8,788 bases of DNA from Thermoplasmata archaeon. Lineage in GTDB: Archaea > Thermoplasmatota > Thermoplasmata > Thermoplasmatales > Thermoplasmataceae. The position numbers and the translations under genes are program-made. The DNA lies in contig JAKAAA010000046.1 of assembly GCA_021797295.1 (NCBI GenBank), positions 1-8,788 of the forward strand, given 5' to 3'. Under the pieces are notes generated by a model that was not told where the DNA came from, did not search any database, and saw only the letters and a program-made list of their open reading frames with translations. Shown here one piece after another: positions 1 to 7,386 of this stretch (position 1 is the stretch's first letter; the number at the start of each line of letters is the position of its first letter).

Positions 1-89
1 GTGGTTCTGTTCAATGTATATTCATGTATTAATGGAAAACTGTATACTAGTTCACCGGTTTTAATCTGGAAGTCCTCCCGAGTGATCAT
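1..89 (-). CDS. N-terminal fragment of an unidentified protein, cut by the left window edge
   Basis: An open frame begins with ATG at 89-87 and stays open to the window edge, giving 29 residues (MITREDFQIK, then TGELVYSFPL, then IHEYTLNRT). An in-frame TGA lies five codons upstream, so this is the first ATG of the frame. A TATA-like element at 107-115 is centred 22 nt before the ATG, the same geometry as the other leaderless promoters of this window, and a purine-rich stretch (AAAAGG on the minus strand) sits directly behind it as a possible BRE. The residues look protein-like, but I recognise no family in so short a piece. A competing plus-strand frame is open from 1 to 102, but its residue pattern is less convincing and it shows no start inside the window. 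The gene would be divergent from the molybdopterin enzyme. Existence is probable, not certain; function unknown. Confidence 0.4.
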   Translation of the reverse strand, partial: MITREDFQIKTGELVYSFPLIHEYTLNRT

Positions 90-106
90 TTGTGACCCGT
101 AACTTC

Positions 107-115
107 ATATTTTAA
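107..115 (-). promoter_or_regulatory. Putative TATA box for the left-edge gene
   Basis: The minus strand reads TTAAAATAT here, preceded by AAAAGG, a plausible BRE. Its centre is 22 nt upstream of the ATG at 89, which would put the transcription start at or close to the start codon. It is supported only by position and composition. Confidence 0.35.
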
Positions 116-231
116 CCTTTTAAGGAGAAAATTTTTCCATGAAGAAATAACCTGAAGTCTCCAATTGCTGTCATTATGTATGCTGGGAGTATATAATCCT
201 TTATGCAAGTCAAAATTATTTTAAAAAATTG

Positions 232-240
232 TTAAATATT
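232..240 (+). promoter_or_regulatory. Putative TATA box of the molybdopterin oxidoreductase gene
   Basis: TTAAATATT is centred 24 nt before the ATG at 260, matching the leaderless geometry seen at the other genes. Two further candidates exist: TATATAAT at 190-197, which would give a leader of about 40 nt, and TTTTAAAAA around 219-228. An AGGTGA at 241-246 resembles a Shine-Dalgarno site but lies 13 nt from the ATG, too far to be optimal, so leaderless initiation is favoured. Confidence 0.4.
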
Positions 241-259
241 AGGTGAATATGATTAAACT

Positions 260-868
260 ATGGATAAAGTTGAGGTAAAAAATCCAGGCCAGTATTATGT
301 TAATAACTGGATAATTTATGATGCATTGAATGGTCCTTCCATAGATGAGAATAAATGGTCGCTGAAGGTCACAGGACTTGTGGGGAAACCGGCGGAGTAT
401 ACATACGGTGAACTGAACAGAATGATGGGAATTGAGTATATTTCGGATTTTAACTGTGTCACCAAATGGTCAATAAAGGACGCAAAATTTACAGGACCGT
501 CATTGCATGATATTATAATAAAATCAGATCCTTCACAGGAGGCTGAATGGGTAATGTTTGTTTGTGCTGACGGATATGATACACCGGTTCCCTTTGATGA
601 TGCGATGGATGAAAAAAGCATACTTGCCCTGAGAATAGATGATAAGCCTCTGGGAATTAAGCATGGATTCCCGGCACGACCATTCATACCTTCTCTGTAC
701 GGATGGAAGAGCGCTAAATGGGTAACCGAGATCAGAATAATGGAAAAGTATGAGGATGGTTACTGGGAAGCCTACGGTTACCATGAAAGAGGCAAAGTAG
801 AAGATCAGGAAAGATTCAAGGGCTTTGCATGGAAGAAAATAAAGAGGCATTCAATAGTAGATAAATAA
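260..868 (+). CDS. Sulfite-oxidase-type molybdopterin-dependent oxidoreductase (Mo-cofactor domain only)
   Basis: This 202-residue protein is essentially one oxidoreductase molybdopterin-binding domain (sulfite oxidase / YedY fold, PF00174). Visible signatures are the block SDFNCVTKWS at 62-71, whose Cys66 is the expected molybdenum ligand, the HGFPARPFIP block at 135-144 and YGWKSAKWV at 147-155, and a C-terminal GYHERGKVEDQERF (173-186) typical of short bacterial and archaeal members. There is no heme-b domain, no C-terminal dimerisation domain, and no signal peptide or Tat motif at the N-terminus, so the enzyme should be cytoplasmic, unlike exported YedY/MsrP. The ATG at 260 is the only sensible start because an in-frame TAA lies two codons before it. 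The gene stands alone on its strand and converges with the exonuclease gene. Substrate and electron partner cannot be read from the sequence; sulfite oxidation is one possibility but is not shown. Confidence 0.88.
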   Translation: MDKVEVKNPGQYYVNNWIIYDALNGPSIDENKWSLKVTGLVGKPAEYTYGELNRMMGIEYISDFNCVTKWSIKDAKFTGPSLHDIIIKSDPSQEAEWVMFVCADGYDTPVPFDDAMDEKSILALRIDDKPLGIKHGFPARPFIPSLYGWKSAKWVTEIRIMEKYEDGYWEAYGYHERGKVEDQERFKGFAWKKIKRHSIVDK

Positions 869-887
869 TTTATTATTTTATTAAAAG
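866..887. other. AT-rich 3' junction of two convergent genes
   Basis: The two stop codons (TAA at 866-868 on plus, TAA at 875-873 on minus) are separated by 4 nt. The plus strand here is T-rich (tttattattttatt), which could act as an archaeal T-tract terminator for the rightward gene, but it must then terminate inside the last codons of the exonuclease gene. No separate terminator hairpin is seen. Confidence 0.3.
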
Positions 888-1628
888 CTCCAGTGGCGCA
901 TGATCTGAACCGGTAACATTTTCAAGTATTTTTGAGTCTTCAATATGACTCATAAAAGTATCACTTACAACGAAATAATCTATACGCCATCCTATATTCT
1001 TTTCACGGGCATTGAACCTGTATGACCACCATGAATAATGCCCGGGTTCTTTATGGAAATATCTATATGTATCTGTATATCCATGTGATAATATTTCCGT
1101 CATGGACTTTCGCTCTTCCTCTGTGAATCCTGGATTCATCTCATTTCCTTTTGGCCTTGCTATATCTATTTCTTCATGGGCAACATTGAAATCTCCCGTG
1201 ATTATGATGGGTTTCTTTTTATTTAAACGATCCATGTATGCCAGGATTTCTTCATTGAATTTGAGCTTGAAATCCAGTCTGGGCAGGCCGTGCTGGGAAT
1301 TTGGGAAATATGAGTTAATAAGGTAAAAATTTTCATATTCCAGTGTCTGTGTCCTCCCCTCTGAATCGAATTCTGGATTGCCAATGCCCTCTGTATACTC
1401 TACTGGTTCGTCTCTGCTTAGAGTCATTGTGCCGCTGTAACCCTTCTTATCTGCAGAATTTATATATATTTTATATCCAAGATGGTGAATTTCCTCTGGA
1501 ATATTGACTTTATCCACCTTGACCTCCTGCATAAGTACTATATCAGGATTTTCTTTTTTTATTATGTCTATAATTCCATTTTTGATTGCAGCTCTCAAGC
1601 CATTAACATTCCAGGACATGATTTTCAT
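873..1628 (-). CDS. xth: Exonuclease III family AP endonuclease
   Basis: This is a 251-residue endonuclease/exonuclease/phosphatase-fold protein of the ExoIII (Xth/APE1) family, which cuts DNA 5' of abasic sites and trims 3' ends in base-excision repair. All expected catalytic residues are visible: N7 and N9 in WNVNGLRA, the metal-binding E35 in MQEVK, Y107 in NSYFPN, D146 and N148 in TGDFNVAHEEID, D217 in GWRIDYF, and the D242-H243 pair in GSDHAPLE near the C-terminus. Length is normal for the family (about 250-270). The ATG at 1628 directly begins the conserved MKIMSWNVNG strand and has a strong TATA element 23 nt upstream, so the transcript is probably leaderless. It is monocistronic. Some archaeal relatives also cut at uracil; whether this one does cannot be decided here. 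Confidence 0.95.
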   Translation of the reverse strand: MKIMSWNVNGLRAAIKNGIIDIIKKENPDIVLMQEVKVDKVNIPEEIHHLGYKIYINSADKKGYSGTMTLSRDEPVEYTEGIGNPEFDSEGRTQTLEYENFYLINSYFPNSQHGLPRLDFKLKFNEEILAYMDRLNKKKPIIITGDFNVAHEEIDIARPKGNEMNPGFTEEERKSMTEILSHGYTDTYRYFHKEPGHYSWWSYRFNAREKNIGWRIDYFVVSDTFMSHIEDSKILENVTGSDHAPLELLIK

Positions 1629-1644
1629 AGATTAGAATTATTAC

Positions 1645-1657
1645 TTTATATATAAAA
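1645..1657 (-). promoter_or_regulatory. TATA box of the exonuclease III gene
   Basis: A near-perfect archaeal box (TTTTATATATAAA on the minus strand) is centred 23 nt upstream of the ATG at 1628. This implies transcription starting at, or a few nucleotides before, the start codon. It is the clearest TATA element in the window. Confidence 0.65.
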
Positions 1658-1720
1658 TCAGATGCTTAATGAAATTAACAGAAAAATAAACAGTCTTGAT
1701 GGTTCTAATATAATGTGAGT

Positions 1721-1739
1721 ATTATAAAAATAAAATATA
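1721..1739 (-). terminator. T-rich terminator after hyuB
   Basis: Immediately after the hyuB TAA the minus strand reads TATATTTTATTTTTATAAT. Oligo-T tracts without a hairpin are typical intrinsic terminators in archaea. It lies in the 111-nt spacer that also carries the promoter of the next leftward gene, so it would isolate hyuAB from the exonuclease gene. Confidence 0.5.
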
Positions 1740-3272
1740 TTATTGCTTTTCCCCGTATGCCGCTCCTCCTGGAGTTTCAACTATAACCTCATCATTTTCC
1801 TCCAGGACAGTTGAAAACTTGCTCGGCATTGATTTCTTCTTACCGTTGCTGATTATATATAGTTTGCCTGTTTTCCCCGGAAATCCGCCCTTGAGACCCC
1901 ATGGTGGAATTATGAACCTATCTGCTATAACTGATATATATGTCCTGCTTCTTACCCTGAATGATCTTACTATTCCTTCACCGCCGTGGTATTTCCCCTT
2001 GCCGTAGCTGTTCTTTCTTAGATTGTTTCTTGTGAAGAAAAAGGGATATTCCTTTTCGGCAATCTCCACCGGGGTGTTCAGTGTATTGGTCATATTGCTA
2101 TGTATTCCGGATTCTCCATTGGAATCATACCTCCCGCCATTTCCACCACCGATGGTTTCGTAATAGGACCAGTATTTATTCCCGATCTTGCCACCCATCA
2201 TTATGTTCATCATTGTTCCTGATGAGGCTGCCGGTATGTAATCCAGAAACTCGCTCAAGGCCCTCAGTGTAACATCTGCTATTCTCTGTGTCGTTTCAAC
2301 ATTTCCTCCGGAAACGGGGTAATTATTCTCAGGGTTTACCAGAGACCCATAGGGTGCTTTTATTGTAATAATAGAGTAGAATCCGTCATTTGTGGGTATA
2401 GAATAGCGCATAGCACTTCTTATGGCATATGCCACTGCTGAAAATGTTACTCCCTCCACTGCGTTGAGAGGATATTCTATCTCACCGTGTGTGCCCTGAA
2501 AATCTGCTATGACTCCGTATTCACCGATCTCCAGTTTTATATCTATGTTTATTTTTTCAATGCCCTTTTCCAGGTAATCCTCTGCGGTATATTCCCCGGA
2601 TTGCCATGATTTTAATGCCATTAGAGACAATTCTCGTGAATGCTCTATGAGTGAATTCCAGGAAGAAAGAATTTCATCCGCACCGTATTTTGATTTTAAT
2701 TCGTTTATCCTGTTTATTCCCATCTTATTTGCAGATATCTGGGCATTCAGATCCCCTCTTGCAGTTTCAGGGTCCTTGAAATTTGCAAGGATCATTTTGA
2801 TTATATCATCAGTAATGATTACAGGCGGTATTATTAGCCCTTCCTGATAGAGATTCCTTGCATCAGGATTGAGACTTCCGAAAACTGGTCCTCCAACATC
2901 AACATTGTGTGCCTTGTTTATGACATAACAGAATATCTTTCCATCATGGTAAACAGGTGCTATAATTGTGACATCGTTGAGATGTGTTCCTGATATGTAT
3001 GGATCATTTGTTATGAGCATCTCATCTTTTTTCAATGTTATGTTATGTTCTCTCATATAATTGATAATGTTTCTGGACCCGATTTTAAATGAACCCAGAT
3101 GAACAGGTATATGTTCTGCCTGCGCAATGATCCTGCCGGCTGAATCCAGCACGGCACAGCTATGATCCATTCTCTCCCTTATATTGGGAGAAATTGCCGA
3201 TCGTTTCAGTGCAACTCCCATTTCCTCTGCTATAAACTGTGTAGCCTTTCCTATTATTTCCCAGTCAGTCAT
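1740..3272 (-). CDS. hyuB: Hydantoinase B / oxoprolinase family subunit (HyuB)
   Basis: A 510-residue HyuB (PF02538) subunit, the partner of HyuA in ATP-dependent ring-opening or carboxylating enzymes (N-methylhydantoinase, 5-oxoprolinase, caprolactamase, acetone/acetophenone carboxylase). Family blocks run through the whole chain: [20 protein letters not shown] (15-34), [13 protein letters not shown] (49-61), [15 protein letters not shown] (86-100), [10 protein letters not shown] (119-128), [10 protein letters not shown] (321-330), GGGNGGRY (375-382), [11 protein letters not shown] (457-467) and the terminal TPGGAAYGE (500-508). By comparison with structurally known relatives, H97, D100 and H122 are the likely metal-site residues. 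Family members usually have AHHxD; here the second His is Asn (N123). ATG at 3272 overlaps the hyuA stop by ATGA and is preceded by a GGTGAG ribosome site. Length is at the short end of the family. The substrate is unknown; no biotin, gamma or transport subunit is adjacent. Confidence 0.92.
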   Translation of the reverse strand: MTDWEIIGKATQFIAEEMGVALKRSAISPNIRERMDHSCAVLDSAGRIIAQAEHIPVHLGSFKIGSRNIINYMREHNITLKKDEMLITNDPYISGTHLNDVTIIAPVYHDGKIFCYVINKAHNVDVGGPVFGSLNPDARNLYQEGLIIPPVIITDDIIKMILANFKDPETARGDLNAQISANKMGINRINELKSKYGADEILSSWNSLIEHSRELSLMALKSWQSGEYTAEDYLEKGIEKINIDIKLEIGEYGVIADFQGTHGEIEYPLNAVEGVTFSAVAYAIRSAMRYSIPTNDGFYSIITIKAPYGSLVNPENNYPVSGGNVETTQRIADVTLRALSEFLDYIPAASSGTMMNIMMGGKIGNKYWSYYETIGGGNGGRYDSNGESGIHSNMTNTLNTPVEIAEKEYPFFFTRNNLRKNSYGKGKYHGGEGIVRSFRVRSRTYISVIADRFIIPPWGLKGGFPGKTGKLYIISNGKKKSMPSKFSTVLEENDEVIVETPGGAAYGEKQ

Positions 3273-5224
3273 AATCTCACCGCTCTCAATTCATTATTTT
3301 CCCCGCGGGATATATTCCATCCCGGAGGTACAAATGTGCTCGAACCATCCTCCTCTATTACAGCGGGGCCGTTGATTTTTTGCCCTACTGGTAGGGCATC
3401 TCTCTGGTAAACATACACACTTTCCCATTTTCCACTTATGTATACATTTCTTTCAAATGGTTTGTTTTCAGTATTTTTACCTGATTTTACGTCTGGCTTT
3501 ACCCTCTTTTTTACGGCAAAAACCCTTATTGTAAGGATTTCAATGGGCCTTTCCAGTGTGAACCCGAATGTCCTGTTATGCGTGTCGGTAAAATCCTTTA
3601 TTATTCTACCCCTGTCTGGTACTTCCACGGGAATTGTGAGTTCAGATCCCTGGCCCACATATCTACAATCCGCATATCTCAGGAATTCTGGGTCATTTAC
3701 CTGATATTTTAGTTTCTGCTCCAGCCCTGTGAAGCCGGCTTCAAGGTCCTCCGGGTATGACATTCTTGCCTCATATTTTATATCGGCAAGCATCAATCCA
3801 AGCGCACTGAATACCCCGGGTTCCGGAGGAATTATTACATTCCTTATGCCGAGCTCGTCTGCAACAGGCATTGCGACCTGTGGACCTGCCCCACCGAATC
3901 CGAAAAGAGTGAATTCTGCAGGATCAAGCCCCCTTTCCACTGTAACAAGCCTTATTGCCCTGGCCATTTCAAGGTTTGCCAGCTTTATTGCCGATTCCGC
4001 AACCTCATATGGATTTCCCAGTTTTTCTAGGGCTTTCAGTGCAAGATCCTTTCTCAGTATTTTATCAGAACCAGACATTTTATCGTTTATGATTCCCATT
4101 ACAAGGTTTGAATCTGTTAGCGTAGGCTCTTTCCCGCCACGGTTGTATGCAACAGGTCCTGGTTCTGAACCTGCACTCATGGGCCCTATATTCAAGGCAC
4201 CGGTCTTATCCTTCCATATTACCGTACCACCACCGGAGGATACCTCGGAGAGATCAATAAATGGAAATCTAACGGGGTATCCGGAACCCTTAATTATTCT
4301 GCCGTGGTGTGATGAACCACCGACCTCATATTCCGCAGTGATTTCCACATTATGATTTATCACCGTCCCCGCCTTTGAGGTTGTTCCTCCCATATCAAAA
4401 CTGATCACCTTATCGATGCCTAATATGGATGAAAATTCACTGGCGGCTATTACACCTGCCGCGGGCCCTGATTCGATTATATTAACTGGTTTTTTAATTA
4501 CCTCATCCACCGATACGAGTCCACCTGCATTTGACATCATATTAATTTCCGGAGACCCGAATTTATCCAGTACAGATTTTAGCCTTTTAAGGTACCCTGA
4601 TACAACGGGCATAAGAACCGAATTTACAACTGTAGTGGAAGTTCTTTCATACTCCCTCGGCTCCGGTGATACACCATATGATATTGATATGTTATCAAAA
4701 TATTCTGAAAGGTAATTTTTTAGATTAACCTCATTTTCAGGATTCATATATGAGTGCAAAAAGCATATTGCAACAGATTTGACCTTATTTTTTATAAGTG
4801 AATTTTTAACGCTTTCCATGCCATATGTATCTAGTTTCGTGACAAGATTGCCGTTAACGTCCGTGCGTTCATCCACTTCATACCTGAGTTTTGCTGGTAT
4901 AAGCGTTTTTGGTCTGTGGAAATCAAGATTGTATAATTCTGGTCTATTCTGTCTTCCGATTTCTATTACATCTCTGAATCCTTTCGTTGTAATCAGTGCA
5001 GTTCTGGGAAGTTCAAGTCCGTACTGACCCAGAAGGGAATTTGTTGCGATCGTTGTGGCATGTATAAATTCATCAATATCCTTATGAAGATATTTGCTCA
5101 GCCCTTCCATAACTGCCTGCTCAGGATTGGCCGGTGTTGTTGGTACCTTATAATAATGTATTTCTTTATCTATTATTATGATATCAGTGAATGTCCCGCC
5201 AATATCTATCGACACTGTAACCAT
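3269..5224 (-). CDS. hyuA: Hydantoinase A / oxoprolinase family subunit (HyuA), ATP-binding
   Basis: A 651-residue HyuA subunit with the actin/Hsp70/sugar-kinase ATPase fold, which phosphorylates the substrate or bicarbonate so that HyuB can complete hydrolysis or carboxylation. The N-terminal phosphate loop is [10 protein letters not shown] (5-14, Hydant_A_N). The central hydantoinase_A domain shows [15 protein letters not shown] (188-202), NAGGLVS (232-238), [11 protein letters not shown] (251-261), [10 protein letters not shown] (275-284, second phosphate loop), SSGGGTVIW (329-337) and [11 protein letters not shown] (347-357). FGFGGAGPQ (441-449) and [11 protein letters not shown] (467-477) follow, and the C-terminal domain has [14 protein letters not shown] (521-534) and [14 protein letters not shown] (623-636). 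All expected blocks are present without frameshift. ATG at 5224 places the phosphate loop at the usual N-terminal position. hyuA is the first gene of the hyuAB operon with its own promoter. Members cannot be assigned a substrate by motif alone. Confidence 0.93.
   Translation of the reverse strand: MVTVSIDIGGTFTDIIIIDKEIHYYKVPTTPANPEQAVMEGLSKYLHKDIDEFIHATTIATNSLLGQYGLELPRTALITTKGFRDVIEIGRQNRPELYNLDFHRPKTLIPAKLRYEVDERTDVNGNLVTKLDTYGMESVKNSLIKNKVKSVAICFLHSYMNPENEVNLKNYLSEYFDNISISYGVSPEPREYERTSTTVVNSVLMPVVSGYLKRLKSVLDKFGSPEINMMSNAGGLVSVDEVIKKPVNIIESGPAAGVIAASEFSSILGIDKVISFDMGGTTSKAGTVINHNVEITAEYEVGGSSHHGRIIKGSGYPVRFPFIDLSEVSSGGGTVIWKDKTGALNIGPMSAGSEPGPVAYNRGGKEPTLTDSNLVMGIINDKMSGSDKILRKDLALKALEKLGNPYEVAESAIKLANLEMARAIRLVTVERGLDPAEFTLFGFGGAGPQVAMPVADELGIRNVIIPPEPGVFSALGLMLADIKYEARMSYPEDLEAGFTGLEQKLKYQVNDPEFLRYADCRYVGQGSELTIPVEVPDRGRIIKDFTDTHNRTFGFTLERPIEILTIRVFAVKKRVKPDVKSGKNTENKPFERNVYISGKWESVYVYQRDALPVGQKINGPAVIEEDGSSTFVPPGWNISRGENNELRAVRL
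3276..3281 (-). promoter_or_regulatory. Shine-Dalgarno site of hyuB
   Basis: The minus strand reads GGTGAG ending 3 nt before the hyuB ATG (3272), inside the last codons of hyuA. It matches the GGTGA core complementary to the archaeal 16S 3' end. This contrasts with the first genes of operons here, which lack such a site, and supports translation of hyuB from a shared mRNA. Confidence 0.55.
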
Positions 5225-5245
5225 GCTTTTGGGATTGGTTTTTAC

Positions 5246-5253
5246 ATTATTAA
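5246..5253 (-). promoter_or_regulatory. Putative TATA box of the hyuAB operon
   Basis: TTAATAAT on the minus strand is centred about 25 nt before the hyuA ATG at 5224. No Shine-Dalgarno sequence lies between it and the ATG (the spacer reads GTAAAAACCAATCCCAAAAGC-like, with no GGTG core), so a leaderless transcript is likely. The remainder of the 141-nt spacer (5225-5365) holds a short CTTAA/TTAAG inverted repeat around 5270-5285 and no gene that I can see. Confidence 0.4.
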
Positions 5254-5365
5254 CATTTTCCCGAAAACTTAAGATTTTTTAAGCATGTGGATAAAACTCT
5301 GAATAAATACAGCTCTCTGTGGAAAGACAAACACACAGCGTCGGGAACCGTGTAATTTCAGACAA

Positions 5366-6424
5366 TTATCTGGATAAATTTTTATGGCTCATTTTTACCA
5401 GACGTCGTGATATTTCTTCATAATACTGGTTCCCGTGGAGAATTTCCCGGTAAAAATCTATGGCCTTATCGTAATCATGGACATTGACAGGCTTGGGCAC
5501 ACCGTCCTTTCCTCCCAGGCAGAATGAGTATTTTACCGGATCTGAAAAGGATGGTGCCGCTCCATAAATAATTTCTGAGAGGTATGATAGGGCCCGTATT
5601 GTAGATTTTGTGAGTCCGGGAATATTCATGAGTTCTTCAAAAGTGCCCGGGTTATATTCATATAATTCCCTCATTCTATTCCAGTCAATTTTATAATTCA
5701 TATCCAGTGCAGGTGCAGACTCCATAAAATTATCCAGTGACCGCTGCCTGCTATATTTTAAGGGATTATCCTTTATAATATCTATAATTCCTGATCTGTT
5801 TTTTTCACTTTTCTCCGTAGATAAATCCAGGTTTATTATGTTCTCAAATCCGGAAATGCCATTTCTGGCATCGTTGTATAAGTCACGGTTATTATTCTTC
5901 CAGTGATACCTTCTTGCCAGACGCGATTCTGAATTCATGCCCTGATTTACTATTGTATAATTCCCGTGGTAATCCATTATTATAAACTGCATATAGAGAG
6001 TGAATCCATCCTGCAGTAGCTTTTCATCTACCTTCCCTATTAATTTTGCATCCTTTCTTACCCGGGCGATTTTACCAGATGGTATATTTCCATCTGCCTC
6101 CAGAGCATCAAACTCCTGCTTTAGGGTTCCCATATGCCTGCCCTTCCCACCTAGTATTTTCAGGCTATCCCCCTTATTTATGTATTCCTTCAGTGCGCCC
6201 AGTGTTGCGGTGGTAGTCCCGCTGGAATTCCAGTCAAAGCCTATAGCCAGAGATAGTGAATGGAACCAGAATGGATCTGAAAGCCTGTTTAGATAAAAAT
6301 CCTCTCCATAACTTCCTATTATTATATCGGAAATAATACCACCCAGTTTAACCATTCTCTTATAGAGATACTCCGGAGGATGACCGTAATGCAGTGGCAG
6401 AATGGATGATCCGTGATTTTCCAC
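5366..6424 (-). CDS. DUF763 family protein with C-terminal helix-hairpin-helix
   Basis: A DUF763 (PF05559) protein, found mainly in archaea and thermophilic bacteria; its biochemical role is not established to my knowledge. With GTG at 6424 as start it has 352 residues. Characteristic blocks are SSILPLHYGHPP (near residue 6-17), RLSDPFWFHS (47-56), GFDWNSSGTTT (62-72), GGKGR (92-96), LQDGF (137-141), QGMN (161-164), ARRYHW (170-175) and GGKDG (304-308). Residues about 262-289 (FEELMNIPGLTKSTIRALS...) read as a helix-hairpin-helix, which suggests nucleic-acid binding. I prefer the GTG because family members begin about eight residues before LPLH, and a perfect ATATATAT box lies 21-28 nt upstream of it. 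The longer frame from ATG 6466 adds 14 residues, has no ribosome site, and would place that TATA box inside the coding sequence. The family assignment is firm, the start is probable and the function is unknown. Confidence 0.85.
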   Translation of the reverse strand: MENHGSSILPLHYGHPPEYLYKRMVKLGGIISDIIIGSYGEDFYLNRLSDPFWFHSLSLAIGFDWNSSGTTTATLGALKEYINKGDSLKILGGKGRHMGTLKQEFDALEADGNIPSGKIARVRKDAKLIGKVDEKLLQDGFTLYMQFIIMDYHGNYTIVNQGMNSESRLARRYHWKNNNRDLYNDARNGISGFENIINLDLSTEKSEKNRSGIIDIIKDNPLKYSRQRSLDNFMESAPALDMNYKIDWNRMRELYEYNPGTFEELMNIPGLTKSTIRALSYLSEIIYGAAPSFSDPVKYSFCLGGKDGVPKPVNVHDYDKAIDFYREILHGNQYYEEISRRLVKMSHKNLSR

Positions 6425-6444
6425 ATTATGATATTTTAAGATAG

Positions 6445-6452
6445 ATATATAT
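6445..6452 (-). promoter_or_regulatory. TATA box of the DUF763 gene
   Basis: ATATATAT, preceded on the minus strand by AAAAGC (a reasonable BRE), is centred 24.5 nt before the GTG at 6424. This supports a leaderless transcript starting at the GTG, and a promoter separate from the pth2 operon, which ends at 6485. Confidence 0.5.
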
Positions 6453-6484
6453 GCTTTTCTCCCCAATGATTCTTTAATATTTTA

Positions 6485-6835
6485 TCATAGCAACCCGTAA
6501 TTTCCTGTTATCTGGTCAAGTAATTCATCCTCATCAGGGCCTATACCGATACAGGTCAATGTTCCCGGTATAATCTGTGTAAAACCTGCATCTGTTATGG
6601 TCTCACTGATAACCCCCAAAATTTTGCATTCCTCCTTTATTTTATATATTTCCTGAAGACTGTCAACCTTGACAACAACCTTTTTTTGACCGGTCGCATA
6701 CCATTCATTGAACATTTTCTTGTTTTTTTTCATTGAAATAAGGGTACATGCAACTGCAGCGTGCGCCACCTGGGCGGCAATTTTTCCCTTTCCCATTGCA
6801 AGGTCCTTTCTTACAGCAATAACCATTTTTACCAT
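6485..6835 (-). CDS. pth2: Peptidyl-tRNA hydrolase, Pth2 type
   Basis: A 116-residue Pth2 (PF01981) enzyme, the archaeal/eukaryotic class that releases peptides from stalled peptidyl-tRNA in the cytoplasm. The N-terminal MVKMVIAVRKDLAMGKGKIA and AAQVAHAA (20-27) carry the conserved lysines (K16/K18) and H25. GQKKVVVKV (49-57) is the central strand, and TDAGFTQIIPGTLTCIGIGP (81-100) is the family signature with D82. The common form of that signature is DAGRTQxxPG; here Arg is replaced by Phe85, a mild oddity. Length is exactly typical. ATG at 6835 overlaps the carS stop by 7 nt, so it is the last gene of the HTH-CBS/carS/pth2 operon. A second in-frame ATG three codons on (6826) is a possible alternative start; a weak GAAGGATG stretch precedes the first one. 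Confidence 0.95.
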   Translation of the reverse strand: MVKMVIAVRKDLAMGKGKIAAQVAHAAVACTLISMKKNKKMFNEWYATGQKKVVVKVDSLQEIYKIKEECKILGVISETITDAGFTQIIPGTLTCIGIGPDEDELLDQITGNYGLL

Positions 6836-7386
6836 GGAACATCCTTCATTTTAAATTTATATGCCAGTATATTTACACCCCTGTGTATGGGAGGCGTTAT
6901 AATCAGTATTACAATTATAGGTAATAAATCACCGTAAATGGACATGAAAAAATTTCTTGCAAATATAAAAACCAGAAGAAACGATACAATAACAAAGGGC
7001 CACTGATCCAGTATAGAACCTTTTGCACCACGTTTCATGCCTATTCTTCTCTTTATGAATGACCCGGAAATATCACCTAAAAGTGATCCGAAGCTCATAG
7101 GGATAAGAACCAGCACAGCCTCAAGGATATTCTTACCGTAATCCGGATACGGAATGTTCAGAAAATATACGGCATAGTAAATTATAATTCCTGATAAAAT
7201 TCCTATAAGTGAACCTCCAATAAATCCGGACCATGATTTTCCATCTCCCAGTATTCTCTTACCTTTGTATGTTTTGCCCATGTCCATTATGAAGTGCCCA
7301 CCGGTTATCACGGCTCCGGGATTTGCTATAAATGCAGGTGCGAAAAGTATGATTCCATAAATAGTAAAAAGTACGATATTACCCAT
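6829..7386 (-). CDS. carS: CDP-archaeol synthase (CTP:2,3-di-O-geranylgeranylglycerol-1-phosphate cytidyltransferase)
   Basis: CarS (PF01864, formerly DUF46) is the membrane enzyme that transfers CMP from CTP to the unsaturated archaetidic acid, giving CDP-archaeol, the precursor of all archaeal phospholipid head groups. The chain is almost wholly hydrophobic with about five membrane segments (roughly 3-22, 55-77, 86-104, 128-146 and 153-170). Cytoplasmic loops hold the family motifs GKRILGDGKSW (42-52), GSLLGDISGSFIKRR (100-114), GSILDQWPF (123-131) and the invariant C-terminal DVPW. I chose ATG 7386 (185 residues) because it begins right before the first membrane segment and leaves a short 8-nt overlap with the upstream gene. 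ATG 7410 adds eight residues and makes a 32-nt overlap, and cannot be excluded. The gene sits between the HTH-CBS regulator and pth2, co-transcribed with both. Confidence 0.93.
   Translation of the reverse strand: MGNIVLFTIYGIILFAPAFIANPGAVITGGHFIMDMGKTYKGKRILGDGKSWSGFIGGSLIGILSGIIIYYAVYFLNIPYPDYGKNILEAVLVLIPMSFGSLLGDISGSFIKRRIGMKRGAKGSILDQWPFVIVSFLLVFIFARNFFMSIYGDLLPIIVILIITPPIHRGVNILAYKFKMKDVPW

Noticed and set aside
1..102. A plus-strand frame open from the left edge to a TAA at 100-102
   Set aside because: It gives 33 residues with no recognisable C-terminal motif, and the opposite-strand frame with ATG and TATA element is the better candidate. It cannot be fully excluded without the left flank.
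190..197. TATATAAT as the main promoter of the molybdopterin gene
   Set aside because: It would require a leader of about 40 nt whose only ribosome-like site is 13 nt from the ATG; TTAAATATT at 232-240 fits the leaderless spacing seen elsewhere. Kept only as an alternative.
316..850. Minus-strand frames of 123 and 105 residues opposite the molybdopterin enzyme
   Set aside because: The plus-strand product has clear family motifs throughout; these are shadows.
3729..4355. A 208-residue plus-strand open frame inside hyuA
   Set aside because: It lies antisense to a fully conserved HyuA coding region and has a low-complexity Ser/Pro-rich composition typical of an antisense shadow, with no promoter or ribosome site.
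5270..5285. CTTAA...TTAAG inverted repeat upstream of the hyuA promoter
   Set aside because: A short AT-rich palindrome in an AT-rich spacer; there is no second copy or adjacent regulator to support an operator.
5300..5345. CTGTG...CACAG inverted repeat downstream of DUF763
   Set aside because: A 5-bp stem with a 12-nt loop is too weak and common to call a terminator or structured RNA.
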